In this document: positions 55,154 to 63,948 of the stretch, piece after piece | How the letters are laid out: every line of letters begins with the position of its first letter | Position numbering within the stretch: the first letter of the stretch is position 1 | Position numbers and translations under genes: made by a program | Notes under the pieces: generated by a model | Seen by the model: only the letters and a program-made list of their open reading frames with translations | Database searches by the model: none | What the model was told of the DNA's origin: nothing | Source: Arthrobacter sp. KBS0703 | GTDB taxonomy: Bacteria > Actinomycetota > Actinomycetes > Actinomycetales > Micrococcaceae | Assembly (NCBI RefSeq): GCF_002008315.2 | Contig: NZ_MVDG02000001.1 | Location: 1,736,001 to 1,800,000, forward strand | DNA: 64,000 bases | Direction of reading: 5' to 3'

Positions 55154-56176
55154 ATGAGCGCCTTGAGGTGCAAACCAAGCTTGAAATTCCGGTCGGCTGC
55201 GGCTGTCGTGGCCCTCGCAGCATCGGCAATCGGTTTCGTGGGTCTCTCGGGACCGGCGCAGGCGGCATCGTCGAAGGGCTGTGTTGGCGGGGGGTTTCAC
55301 GTTTTGGGGAAGGCCGCTGGGTTCAAAGGCGCCGTCGCTTCGCCGGGTACCCGATTCCTGGTCCAGGGCAAGTACGTCCGGTTCGAGGTGGACCCGGCGA
55401 ACTTCGCCATCTACAACTACGTGTTCACCGGCGCGGCCAATGAAATGGACCTCACCGGCGGCCGTGCCACCCCAGTGTTTGAGAGCAAGGTTCCTGACCA
55501 CCGCGGCCTCACGCTGACCAGTGCCGTGTCGCTGGAAGTCAAGGACACCGACGTCGCGTTGTCCCGTACCGGGACCGGCGGCCTGTCGATGACTATCCAG
55601 GCAAAGGACTGCGCCTCCGGGGGCCTCTTCCAGATGGAACCCGAGCGTGGCGATGCCACCGCCACACGCATCGTGCACCGGTTGGCGGCCGGTGCATTCT
55701 ACTTTGACAATGCCGATTTCCGCGCCCAGCTGGGTCAGTTCGTAGGCTCTGCGTGCACCAGCGTCCAGACCGGGCCGCCGAGCCAGTTCTGCGTCCAGGT
55801 CAGGCCCCGGGTGAACATCGGCAATGACGTGTCTGCAAAGTTCGTCGTGCGGGACAGCGCCCAGGTAGCCACCCGCGTCCGGCAGCCCGAATGCGGTCCG
55901 GACTTCGCCAACAGCCTGGGCCTTGCCGAGACCCGGGACCACTGCGGCGGGATGTCCGTCTGGGATGTGGCCAGCGGTGGACGAATGGGAATGGTCACAG
56001 GTGAAGACGCCGTGGAAGTGGCCAACTCCCCGACCGACTGCGTCAGTGACTGCCAGGCACAGAACCAGGTACGGGGACGGCTTGCGGTCCTTGGCTTCCC
56101 CTTCCCGGTCACCGGCGGCAGCCGCCTGTCCCCGCGGACGTCGACGGACGGCCTGGCTGCACCTCTCACTCCGTAG
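55154..56176 (+). CDS. Secreted protein of unknown function
   Basis: 340 residues. Start ATG 55154 follows GGAGG. Signal peptide with basic start and hydrophobic core (RSAAAVVALAASAIGFVGLSGPAQAA), cleavage near residue 37. The mature part has several Cys residues (KGCVGG, KDCASG, GSACTS, QFCVQ, PECGPD, DHCGGM, TDCVSDC), suggesting disulphides. No family recognised. The distance to the previous gene (~230 bp) leaves room for its own promoter. Confidence 0.75.
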   Translation: MSALRCKPSLKFRSAAAVVALAASAIGFVGLSGPAQAASSKGCVGGGFHVLGKAAGFKGAVASPGTRFLVQGKYVRFEVDPANFAIYNYVFTGAANEMDLTGGRATPVFESKVPDHRGLTLTSAVSLEVKDTDVALSRTGTGGLSMTIQAKDCASGGLFQMEPERGDATATRIVHRLAAGAFYFDNADFRAQLGQFVGSACTSVQTGPPSQFCVQVRPRVNIGNDVSAKFVVRDSAQVATRVRQPECGPDFANSLGLAETRDHCGGMSVWDVASGGRMGMVTGEDAVEVANSPTDCVSDCQAQNQVRGRLAVLGFPFPVTGGSRLSPRTSTDGLAAPLTP

Positions 56177-56217
56177 CGCAGGCCACGGCGTTTGGGAACG
56201 AAAACCAAGCATGATCC

Positions 56218-56340
56218 GACTGGGGCCGGGCCCACGGCACGCACTTCGTTTCGGAAGCAGACGAGGGCACGACGGGGCCGGCGAGCTTCATTGTGCTGGA
56301 TCCCGACGGCAATCCGGTTCTCGTGGATCAGCACGTCTGA
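56218..56340 (+). pseudogene. VOC family protein, C-terminal remnant
   Basis: Forty codons in frame ending HGTHFVSEADE...PASFIVLDPDGNPVLVDQHV, the recognisable last strand-turn-strand of a glyoxalase-like (VOC) protein, with strong GC bias at third positions. An in-frame stop lies just upstream (56212-56214) and no start is present. Only the 3' end of a former gene survives. Confidence 0.6.
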
Positions 56341-56370
56341 GTCCCGCTGGGCCAGCTCGGTCCTGCACCC

Positions 56371-56416
56371 AAAAGCCCTTTTCGCCCACCATTAGAGGTG
56401 GGCGAAAAGGGCTTTT
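56371..56416. terminator. Strong bidirectional terminator
   Basis: Perfect 20-bp inverted repeat AAAAGCCCTTTTCGCCCACC (56371-56390) and its complement (56397-56416), loop ATTAGA, ending in a T-run on both strands. It separates the leftward multicopper oxidase from the rightward genes before it. Confidence 0.93.
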
Positions 56417-56427
56417 GGCTTAGGTGG

Positions 56428-58617
56428 TCACGGTGTGATTGCCCAGCCGAACATCATGGCGTGGTCCTCGTGCGCAAGGTTGTGGCAGTGCGCCACATAG
56501 GGTCCCGTGAAGTCCCTGAAGCCCCGGTAGACGATGACCGACTCGCCGGGATCGAGCGCTGCCAGATCTTCCTTCGAGGCGTCATCGGGGTGCCCCGGAT
56601 CCACCGTGCGGGTCACGTCCTTGCCGTTGCGCATGACGGTCCGGTGCTCCTCCATATGCAGGTGGAACGGGTGCACCCAGCCGCCGCCGCCGTTGCGCAG
56701 CTCCCAGAGGTTGAAGCTGCCCTTCTTTTGCCGGGCCAGGGGTGTGCGGCCGGCGGGGTTTTTCAGGCTCGCCAGCACGCTCGCCGGGTCGAAGGGCTTG
56801 CCGTTGATGAGCCACTCGGTCTCGCCGCCCACGCTCCCGCGTTTCACCTCGAAGATGATGCGGTTATCCAGCAGACTCTGCCAGTTGGACGGCAGCGGCG
56901 GAAGCGGACGCAGGGCAGCGGGTATCTGGCTGTCATCCTGCGCGGTATCGCCAATCACGATCTTCAGGACCGGCACCTTGTACTTCGGGTCGGGGAAGAA
57001 CCGGGACGAATTCGACCACATCCGGCCGTTGGGCATCTTCATGACGTTGGTCAGGTAGACGACGTCGCCCTTGGTGGTGGGCGTGCCGTCCTGGTACCGC
57101 GTGAAATCAACGATCACCTCGCGGCGCTTGGCCGGCCACAGCTCAAAGGAATCCCGCTTGATGGGGATCGGCAGGAGCCCGCCGTCCGTGGCAATCTGGG
57201 TGAACTGCATGCACTGCTGGCCGTCCTCGATGCGGTACTGGCCCTCAAGCTCGTCGTCCTCGTAACCGAGCGACGCCGACGATTTGGGGCCCAGCGTCGA
57301 GCTCATCAGCTTGAACTCGTAAATCCGGGAGACGGAGGCGTCCAGGAACCGGAAGCGGTACTTGCGCCGCTTCACCGTCAGCACCGGGAACGCAGTGCCG
57401 TTGACCGTGCAGACGTCGCCGACGAATCCGTGGTTGGGGAAGTGCTTGTAGAACGTCTTGCCCCACCACTCCGGATGGGTCGCCGGGTTCTTGGCGGCCG
57501 GGAACTCGCCCTGCACATCGTGGATGTCCTTGTGCATGGTGACGCCGTCGTCGAACCGGAAGTCGGTGAAGGCCAGCGGGATATCGTACTTGACGTCGAA
57601 GGATCCGTCCGGGTTGTTCGTGCGGACCCCCGGCAGCCGCAGCCCCTGCCGCTCGTCACCCATATCCGTGCCGTTCTTCGGGTCATAGATCGGGTAGAGG
57701 CCCACCAAGCCCTTGTACACGTTGGAGCCGGTGTGGTCCATCGTGTGGTCGTGGAACCAGAAGAAGCTCTGCTTCTCGCGGTCGTCCCCCGCCGGCGGGC
57801 CGGTTCAGGTAGAGGTTGTCGACAGACATCTGCGGCCTGAAGCCCGGGTGCCTCGGCCCTGCCACCATCGAGTAATGCGGGTTACCGTCACTCTCGGGCG
57901 CGGTGTGGCCGTTGTGCAGGTGGGTCAGGAACGACAAGTCGGGAGATCCGAAGTCCTGGCGGTCCAGGTTCAGCGGGTTCTCGTCCAAGTGGTTCTCGAA
58001 CCGGACCAGGACCGGCCTGCCGTACTCGGCGTTGATCATCGGCCCGGGGAACATGCCGTTGAAACCGTAGATCGTGCTCGGAGGCAGGGCCCGCTTCGTG
58101 CCTGCGGCGAATTTTCTGCCGGAAGCATCGAACGAGACAGCCGGCTTTCCGTCCGAGTCGATCGGCAGAACTTGGGAGGTTGTGAACGAGTGGGTCCGCA
58201 GAAGCACATCGATCTTGTAGACGATCGGGTCTGGAAGGCCGACCTGGCTCGTCCAGACCTGGTGCCGTTCGTTGCGCAGCGAGTTCTGCTGGCCCGGTCC
58301 GGGTCCCGGCGGATTCCGCCAGGCGCTGAAGACGGATTTCGGCACCGGTGCCAGCGCCTTCGGGATGCGCAGCGGGTCGCTGAACGGCGAGATGATCAGC
58401 GGGCTCGTGGGGAATTTTTCAATGTAGAACAACTCGTCACTTAGCGCCGTCGACGCGGCGGCGAAGGCGCCGTCCGGTGAGAGCAGCCCCGCTGAGCCAG
58501 CAGCGGAGCGGCCCAGGCCTGCGCCGCCACGAGTGCGGCCCCTGCTCCCCCGGCCGCCCCCAGGCGCAGTATCGTGCGCCGGGCGACCCCGCTAGATTCT
58601 GCAGATTCCTCGGACAT
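56428..58617 (-). pseudogene. Tat-exported multicopper oxidase, two frameshifts as read
   Basis: About 730 residues if continuous. The twin-arginine leader is RRTILRLGAAGGAGAALVAA. All four copper motifs are present: HLHNGHTAPESDG, WFHDHTMDH, HPFHLHMEEH and HCHNLAHEDHAMM (T1 Cys with axial Met). This resembles the CotA/phenoxazinone synthase/bilirubin oxidase group, oxidising phenols, bilirubin-like compounds or metals with O2. Frame changes occur near 58490 (after the leader) and near 57790 (in the run CCCCCGCCGGCGGG, just before the second copper motif). Each needs one base, so sequencing error is likely. ATG 58617 has AAGGAGG upstream. Confidence 0.85.
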
Positions 58618-59061
58618 GGTCTGTGCCTCCTTGGCGTGGGGCACACGTCAACACAGCGGCCCCGGTCGTCACCTTCATGCGGTTCCGAGACCCGAATCTT
58701 GACCACGAGGACCTCCTTGTCCCGTGGGCTAAGTCTTTTGCGCAATTCCCCCAGGCGACAACTGTGGGTTGCGAACCCTGCAAAAAAGCTGGTGCCGATC
58801 CGCTGCAGACCCTCCAAATTGGCGGTGAACGTCCGTGGCAAGACGCACGGCCAAATCGGTGTTGATAGACCCCTGCCTTGCCGGTTACGGCTGGCCGCCG
58901 CCGAGGGGTCCGCCGACCATCCAGAGTTTGCCCTTGGCGCAGTCGCGCCCGGTCCACGTGTCCTTGAACGAGTCGGCCCCGCCCCCGCCGACTTCAAGGG
59001 ACGATCCCGAACGCGCCACAACGTTCTTGCCGGCGTCAAGAACTATGGAAGGAGAACGGTC
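58618..59061. other. Intergenic stretch with a possible 3' gene remnant
   Basis: About 440 bp between two divergent genes. On the minus strand a frame ending at TAA 58885-58887 reads ...GGGADSFKDTWTGRDCAKGKLWMVGGPLGGGQP with almost pure G/C third positions, which looks like the end of a protein. It has no start and merges into non-coding sequence near 59040. Nothing else was recognised; the promoters of both flanking genes must lie here. Confidence 0.4.
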
Positions 59062-59852
59062 ATGAACCAGCTTCGCGTCGATGACCGGTTCAGCAGCGCG
59101 CTCCGGGCACAGCTTGTCGCGCAGGTCCAGAAATCCTCAACGGCCCGGACCCGCCAGCGCACCAGGCTATGGCTTTCCGCCGGCGCCCTTGCCGCTACGG
59201 GCCTGCTAGGAGGCATCGGCGCGGCGGCCGCCGGGCTGTTCGTGATCCCCGGAACCGAACAAGGAACGGCCACGGTCGAGCTCGGTGAGCCCCCGCAGGA
59301 TGCCACCGGCATCGAAATGACGCTGACCGCCCTCACCGCCGGCTCGTTCGAGTTCCCGGACGGCGCCAGCGACACTTTCCGCGAACTCCAGGCTGACACG
59401 CGCGCGAATACGTCGGGCCACACCGTCAGCCTCGCTCCGGGGCAGCACAGCGTAACGATCAAACCGGGGCCGGAACCCGCTGGCAGCTCACCGCCAAGTA
59501 CGTGAAACAGGTGCGAACCAAGTTGGGTGTCAACGCCAAGGGCGAAACCTACGGCATTGAAAGCGAGGAGAACGGAACTCCGGATTTGATCGCCGTCGTT
59601 GCGACCAGCGGCAGTTCCGGTTACGTGTACGCCAAAGACCTCTATGGCGGGCCCATGCCCACCAGCCCGGAAGACGCCCTGAAGAACTTCAGCACGCCGC
59701 GTCCGCCGCGGGAAGTCCCGGTGTACCTCAGCGACGGAGCAACCAAAGTCGGGGTCTTCGAAGCGGCGGGCTCCGGCGGCGGCATACCGTCCTACCCGTC
59801 ACGGTCCCCCGCCCTGCCAACCTCGGACGTGCCCGCGGCACCGGCCAACTGA
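59062..59852 (+). pseudogene. Membrane-anchored hypothetical protein, one frameshift as read
   Basis: ATG 59062 has AAGGAG at eight bases. A cytosolic Arg/Gln-rich start is followed by one membrane helix (LWLSAGALAATGLLGGIGAAAAGLFVI, about 35-61) and an external domain. The frame changes near 59470 in AAACCGGGGCCGG. Beyond it the other frame continues AGTRWQLTAKYVKQVRTKLG... to a Pro/Ser-rich end at 59852. A one-base change there would give a ~263-residue protein. Family not recognised. Confidence 0.65.
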
Positions 59853-59982
59853 AGCCGGGGTTCAGTCAGCGGCCGGGCGTTCGTTGAAAGTGTTAGCCGA
59901 CGACGGCGTTTGGCTCACCGCTGCGGCTGGCGGCGTGAGGTTGGCCCCGGCCGGAGGGCTCAGGCTCCGGTCGGGCCCAGGG

Positions 59983-60030
59983 CCGCCGGCCAGGCAGTAC
60001 GGAGGGGGGAGTGCATTGCCTGGCCGGCGG
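59983..60030. terminator. Long GC-rich inverted repeat
   Basis: Perfect 14-bp arms CCGCCGGCCAGGCA (59983-59996) and TGCCTGGCCGGCGG (60017-60030) with a 20-nt loop, ~130 bp after the previous gene. No T-run. It may be a terminator of the actinobacterial hairpin-only kind. The rest of 59853-60229 shows nothing I can support. Confidence 0.5.
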
Positions 60031-60229
60031 GCTGATCGAAGCGCTGATGGGGGCAACGGTTTCGACCAGGTGTTCACAGCCTGCCAACGGCACCTTAGGA
60101 ATTCCCGTTGGACCCTATAACCGCCGTCCCACCCCTTCCCAGCACGGAATTGCCGGCCCATCACAGCAGAGTGCGGAGCGTCCGGCAGCGCGTTCTGCAG
60201 CGACACTGCAACCGGCATGGCGCGGCCTG

Positions 60230-60259
60230 TTGCGCACCGCATCGCCGGCGTGCTAGCTT
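60230..60259 (+). promoter_or_regulatory. Weak promoter candidate for the leader peptide and patatin gene
   Basis: TTGCGC (60230-60235) and TAGCTT (60254-60259), 18-bp spacing. Only a partial match to consensus, but it is the best placed one before the leader ORF, giving a ~30-nt leader before its ATG. Confidence 0.35.
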
Positions 60260-60296
60260 TCCGGTGATCGTGATCTATCGGCAGGAGGTAAGACCC

Positions 60297-60356
60297 ATGA
60301 ACGCAGTATCCACAGTGGGCGCTCCCCTGCAGTCCACGATCGCGCGGCGCAGGTAG
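60297..60356 (+). CDS. Candidate 19-residue leader peptide with attenuator-like hairpins
   Basis: ATG 60297 with a near-perfect ribosome site AGGAGG (60283-60288) at eight bases encodes MNAVSTVGAPLQSTIARRR and stops at 60356, 45 bp before the patatin-like gene. GGGCGCTCCC (60317-60326), inside the leader ORF, pairs perfectly with GGGAGCGCCC (60364-60373) after its stop. The same downstream arm can instead pair with GGCGACTCCC (60392-60401), which covers the ribosome site of the next gene. The three Arg codons at the end form a plausible stalling site. Confidence 0.55.
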   Translation: MNAVSTVGAPLQSTIARRR

Positions 60357-60401
60357 TCGCCCCGGGAGCGCCCGACAGGCAATTCGCGAAAGGCGACTCC
60401 C

Positions 60402-61397
60402 ATGAACACGACACCTTCTTCACCCCTGCACTCCACTTCGAAGACGGCGTCCGACCTGCCGGGGTCCGCCCTGGATCAGCCGCAGGTCGACGCCACAAGG
60501 CGGGTACGCGCCGCGGGCGAGCGAGCGTTGGTCCTCGGTGGCGGCGGATCGACAGGCAATGCCTGGCTGATCGGCGTCATCGCCGGCCTCTTCGATGCCG
60601 GATTGGATGTGACCGGGGCCGACTTGATCATCGGCACGTCGGCCGGATCGACGTCCGCGGCCCAGATCACTAGCGCGACCCCGGCTGAACTGCTTGCCGC
60701 CCTCCTTTCCGCCGCACCCCAGGCACGGACTGCTCCGGTGAGATCCGACGGCGGACGCGGTCGCGTTGGGCCGGCGGCGAGCCACATGGAGAGAACGGGC
60801 CGGATCATCGCCGCCGCTGAGGATGCGGCCGATATGCGCCGCAGAATGGGTGCGTCGGCGCTCGAACTGGACGCGGCGTCGGACGGCTCCGGTCAAACGC
60901 GGTGGCGCGATACTGTCGCCGCCCGGCTGCCCAGCCAGCGCTGGCCGGAACGAACGGTGCTCATCACGGCGGTCAATGCCGATACCGGTGAACCGGTGGT
61001 GTTCGACCGCCACAGCGGGGTCGACCTGGTGGACGCCGTGGCCGCCAGCTGTGCCAGTGCATTCGCCTACGGTATCGGCGGCAGCCGATACATCGACGGC
61101 GGCTACCGATCCAACGCCGAGAATGCCGATCTGGCAGCCGGATACGCACGGGTGTTGGTGCTGTCACCATTCGGTGGCAGATCACGGACTCCGGTGGACT
61201 GGGGCATGCATCTCGCAACACAGGTCGATGAACTCCGCGCAGGGGGCAGCAGAGTGGAAACAATCTTCCCGGATGGCGACTCCGAGCACATGTTCGGCGC
61301 CAATGCGATGGATCTTTCGCTGCGTCCGCCCGCTGCTCGCGCCGGTTACAACCAGGGCAGAGCCCTTGCCGAGCAGCTCACCGGGTTCTGGCACTGA
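60402..61397 (+). CDS. Patatin-like phospholipase family protein
   Basis: 331 residues. The Gly-rich oxyanion loop is LVLGGGGSTGNAWLIGVIAGL, the nucleophile elbow IIGTSAGS (G-x-S-x-G) and the dyad Asp is in YIDGGYR. This is the complete catalytic set of patatin/RssA-type lipid acyl hydrolases. The ~45-residue N-terminus is Ser/Thr-rich and not conserved. ATG 60402 has AAAGG at eight bases, inside a possible hairpin with the leader region. Confidence 0.9.
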   Translation: MNTTPSSPLHSTSKTASDLPGSALDQPQVDATRRVRAAGERALVLGGGGSTGNAWLIGVIAGLFDAGLDVTGADLIIGTSAGSTSAAQITSATPAELLAALLSAAPQARTAPVRSDGGRGRVGPAASHMERTGRIIAAAEDAADMRRRMGASALELDAASDGSGQTRWRDTVAARLPSQRWPERTVLITAVNADTGEPVVFDRHSGVDLVDAVAASCASAFAYGIGGSRYIDGGYRSNAENADLAAGYARVLVLSPFGGRSRTPVDWGMHLATQVDELRAGGSRVETIFPDGDSEHMFGANAMDLSLRPPAARAGYNQGRALAEQLTGFWH

Positions 61398-61524
61398 CGA
61401 AGCCAGCCGACTCTGATGGCGTGACGACACCTGCTCATGCCTCGGATGGCCGCTGGGCGCGGCATGCCCTACCTTCGTGCGCGCTGACCTGGGCCGCTAC
61501 CGCGAGAACTCGCGTTGCCGCCGG

Positions 61525-62799
61525 CTAGGATGGCTGGGACTCCGCGTTGGGCGTGCTGGTCGAGGCGTTGGCCTCATCGGCCTGGGCATGCTGCCCGCGA
61601 CTCGCCAGCAGGAAAGGCACTGCGATCAGCCCGATCACGCCGCCGATCGCCAGCGAGGCCGGGTAGCCGTACATATCGGCCGTCCGTCCGAGCAGCGGCT
61701 GCACCACCACGCCGCCACTTGATCCAATGAGTGAGTCGAAGCTCAGGACCGTTGCCCGCTGCTTCGAAGGGATCATGTCGTTCACGTAGGCCTGGCGCAC
61801 GGGTATGCCCACCTCGGCGACCAAAGCCCACAACGTCAACATGGCCAACGCCACCCAGAACTCCTGAACGAACCCGAGGACCACCAGAATGAGTGCGTCC
61901 ACGATGCTGCTCAGGATCAGCACCGTGGTGCGTTTGCTAACCAGGCCACGGACCCGCGGCGCCAGCCAGCCGCCGAGCACCTCGGCTCCGGCCACTATCG
62001 CCGCCGCCAGGCCCGCAATGGAGTAGGCGCGCGGGTCGCCGAAGAGCTCAAGCAGGTACGGCTGCAGGGCGTAAAACACATAGATTCCGACGCCGGCGCT
62101 GAACGGCGCGGCCAGCATCACGTATCGTACCGGCGGGTTCTTGAGACCGTTCTCGATTGAGGCAGCGAGTACGGCACGGGTGGCCTGAAGAGGACGGGCC
62201 GATCGTTCAGGGGTGAATCCGACATCATGCATCAGCCAGAACGCGACGGCGAACATGGCGACCAGGACGCCGACGCGTAACAGAAACGGCACGCCCAGAT
62301 TGGTGACCTGCGCGATCACGCCGCCGGCCACCGAGCCGACGAGCATCGCGACGCCCCCCACCATCTGTCCGCGCCCGAGCACCGTTTCCAGCCCGCCCTC
62401 GTATCCCGCGAAGCGCAGCGCGTCGACAAGCCAGGCCTCGACCGCACCCGAGAAGAATGTGAAACCCAGGCCGAGCAAAATAGACACCACTGCCCACGAC
62501 CAGAACGGCGCGGAAAGCTGCCAGAGCATGTAGTAGAGGTAGGTGGAAGCCGCCAGGGTCACGGTACCCAGCAGGAACGAGACCCGGCGCCCCCAACCGT
62601 CGGCCACGACTCCGGTGGGCACCTCGAACAGCACCATGCCGGCCGTGAAGAACGCGTTGGCGGCAAAGGCCTCGAGGTTGCTTAGTCCGGCGTCCAAGAG
62701 AAAGAGGGTGTTGATCCCCCAGATGAACGAGGCTGCAAGGGTATTGCCCAGCGTCAATGTGAGATAGATCCGCTGGGTCTTTCGGGCGGCGGCGTTCAT
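61525..62799 (-). CDS. MFS transporter
   Basis: 424 residues with twelve predicted helices. Typical are the helix 2-3 loop VPTGVVADGWGRRVSFLLG and GVVVQPLLGRTADMYGYPASLAIGG near the end. ATG 62799 gives MNAAARKTQRIYL; an in-frame reading from 62919 adds an Arg/Gly-rich segment that is unlikely. Substrate unknown; multidrug or metabolite efflux is possible. Divergent from the hydrolase at 62967. Confidence 0.87.
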   Translation of the reverse strand: MNAAARKTQRIYLTLTLGNTLAASFIWGINTLFLLDAGLSNLEAFAANAFFTAGMVLFEVPTGVVADGWGRRVSFLLGTVTLAASTYLYYMLWQLSAPFWSWAVVSILLGLGFTFFSGAVEAWLVDALRFAGYEGGLETVLGRGQMVGGVAMLVGSVAGGVIAQVTNLGVPFLLRVGVLVAMFAVAFWLMHDVGFTPERSARPLQATRAVLAASIENGLKNPPVRYVMLAAPFSAGVGIYVFYALQPYLLELFGDPRAYSIAGLAAAIVAGAEVLGGWLAPRVRGLVSKRTTVLILSSIVDALILVVLGFVQEFWVALAMLTLWALVAEVGIPVRQAYVNDMIPSKQRATVLSFDSLIGSSGGVVVQPLLGRTADMYGYPASLAIGGVIGLIAVPFLLASRGQHAQADEANASTSTPNAESQPS

Positions 62800-62966
62800 C
62801 GCGCTGCCGTCCGCCCCTCGGCGAAGATGCAGCACATACCTATTCTGGCCTCCCTCGCCTTTGCGTGCCAGACCGCGTTCCTGCCGACGGCCGGCGGGTC
62901 TGCTAGTCCCATCCGGCATCCCTGCGGCTCCGAACCAGATGCGGAGAACACGAACGGAAGGTGGCC

Positions 62967-63881
62967 ATGAGCGTCCAGCAGGAACCCGCCGCCACGGGGG
63001 CCGCCACGATTCGGCGGCAGATTATTCCCACGGAGCTGGGTCCCTGCACGGTGCGTGTCCAGCAGGGCACCGGAGGACGCTGGCCTGCCTTCAGTACACC
63101 GGACGTCTACCTTCACGGCGCCGCGGGATCCTGGACTACGTTCCGGGCGCTGCTTTCCGGAGCGCCCGGCCAAGATCGGGTGCTGATTGACCTGCCGGGC
63201 TGGGGTGAGTCCACGGCGGGCGCCCGGCTGGAACAGTTCAGCATCGAGGCGATGGCGCGTTCGGTCACCGAGGTGCTGGACTCGCTCGGCTACTCGCGGT
63301 GGAACCTCATAGGCCACTCCATGGGAGGCTTCCTGGTTTTGCACCTTGCCGCGGCCTGGCCGGAGCGGACAGCCAGCGCGGCCACCATTTCGGCCACCAC
63401 ATTCGGCGTGTCCGAGGCGGCGAGGGGGCCACTGCGCAGCCTGTTTGGGTTCCCGGCGTTCGCCGGCATGCTGCTGGCCATGCGGTCCATGGCCGCCCTT
63501 GGTCCGGCGGGCTCGGCGCTGATCCGTGCAATCGCCACCACCCCTGTGATGGGACCGCTAATGTCCCCCTTCTTCGCCGATCCCGCAGCCATATCCAACG
63601 CCGTGATCCGCAGGCTCGGCGATGACGCCCGGCCGGCCGGGTTCTCCGCGGCCGCCCGGGACGCGGCGCACTACGACTTTGCCCAGTGGCGCAGCATCCT
63701 CTGCCCGGTGCTGGCGATCCGCGGGGACCGCGACGTGTTCACGCCGGCGTCGGACCTGCTCCGGCTGGCTGAAATAGTCCCGCACGTCCAGACGGCGACG
63801 ATCCCGCGTTGCGGCCACTTCGCCAACATCGAGCGGCCGAAGCAGGTGCAACGGCTCCTCGATGACCTGCGGCGTCCGTGA
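62967..63881 (+). CDS. Alpha/beta hydrolase
   Basis: 304 residues. Complete catalytic set: oxyanion LHGAAGSWTTF, nucleophile GHSMGG (Ser around residue 118), acid in IRGDRDVFTP and His in RCGHFANIERP. Resembles the haloperoxidase/epoxide-hydrolase/MhpC-like group; substrate unknown. GGAAGG five bases before the ATG at 62967 decides the start over the GTG at 62961. Confidence 0.88.
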   Translation: MSVQQEPAATGAATIRRQIIPTELGPCTVRVQQGTGGRWPAFSTPDVYLHGAAGSWTTFRALLSGAPGQDRVLIDLPGWGESTAGARLEQFSIEAMARSVTEVLDSLGYSRWNLIGHSMGGFLVLHLAAAWPERTASAATISATTFGVSEAARGPLRSLFGFPAFAGMLLAMRSMAALGPAGSALIRAIATTPVMGPLMSPFFADPAAISNAVIRRLGDDARPAGFSAAARDAAHYDFAQWRSILCPVLAIRGDRDVFTPASDLLRLAEIVPHVQTATIPRCGHFANIERPKQVQRLLDDLRRP

Positions 63882-63910
63882 GGTGCGCGCCCGTACCGCC
63901 GCCCCGACAA

Positions 63911-63948
63911 GGCCCCGTCCAATGCGTGGTTACGCATCAGACGGGGCC
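63911..63948. terminator. Hairpin terminator after the last hydrolase gene
   Basis: GGCCCCGTC-ca-ATGCGT, loop GGTT, ACGCAT-ca-GACGGGGCC: two stacked perfect stems (9 and 6 bp) separated by a small internal loop, 30 bp after the stop codon at 63881. The remaining bases to 64000 show nothing I can assign. Confidence 0.75.

Noticed and set aside
59862..60242. 126-codon minus-strand open frame in the gap before the leader peptide
   Set aside because: Low complexity, no ribosome site, and it runs through the 59983-60030 inverted repeat.
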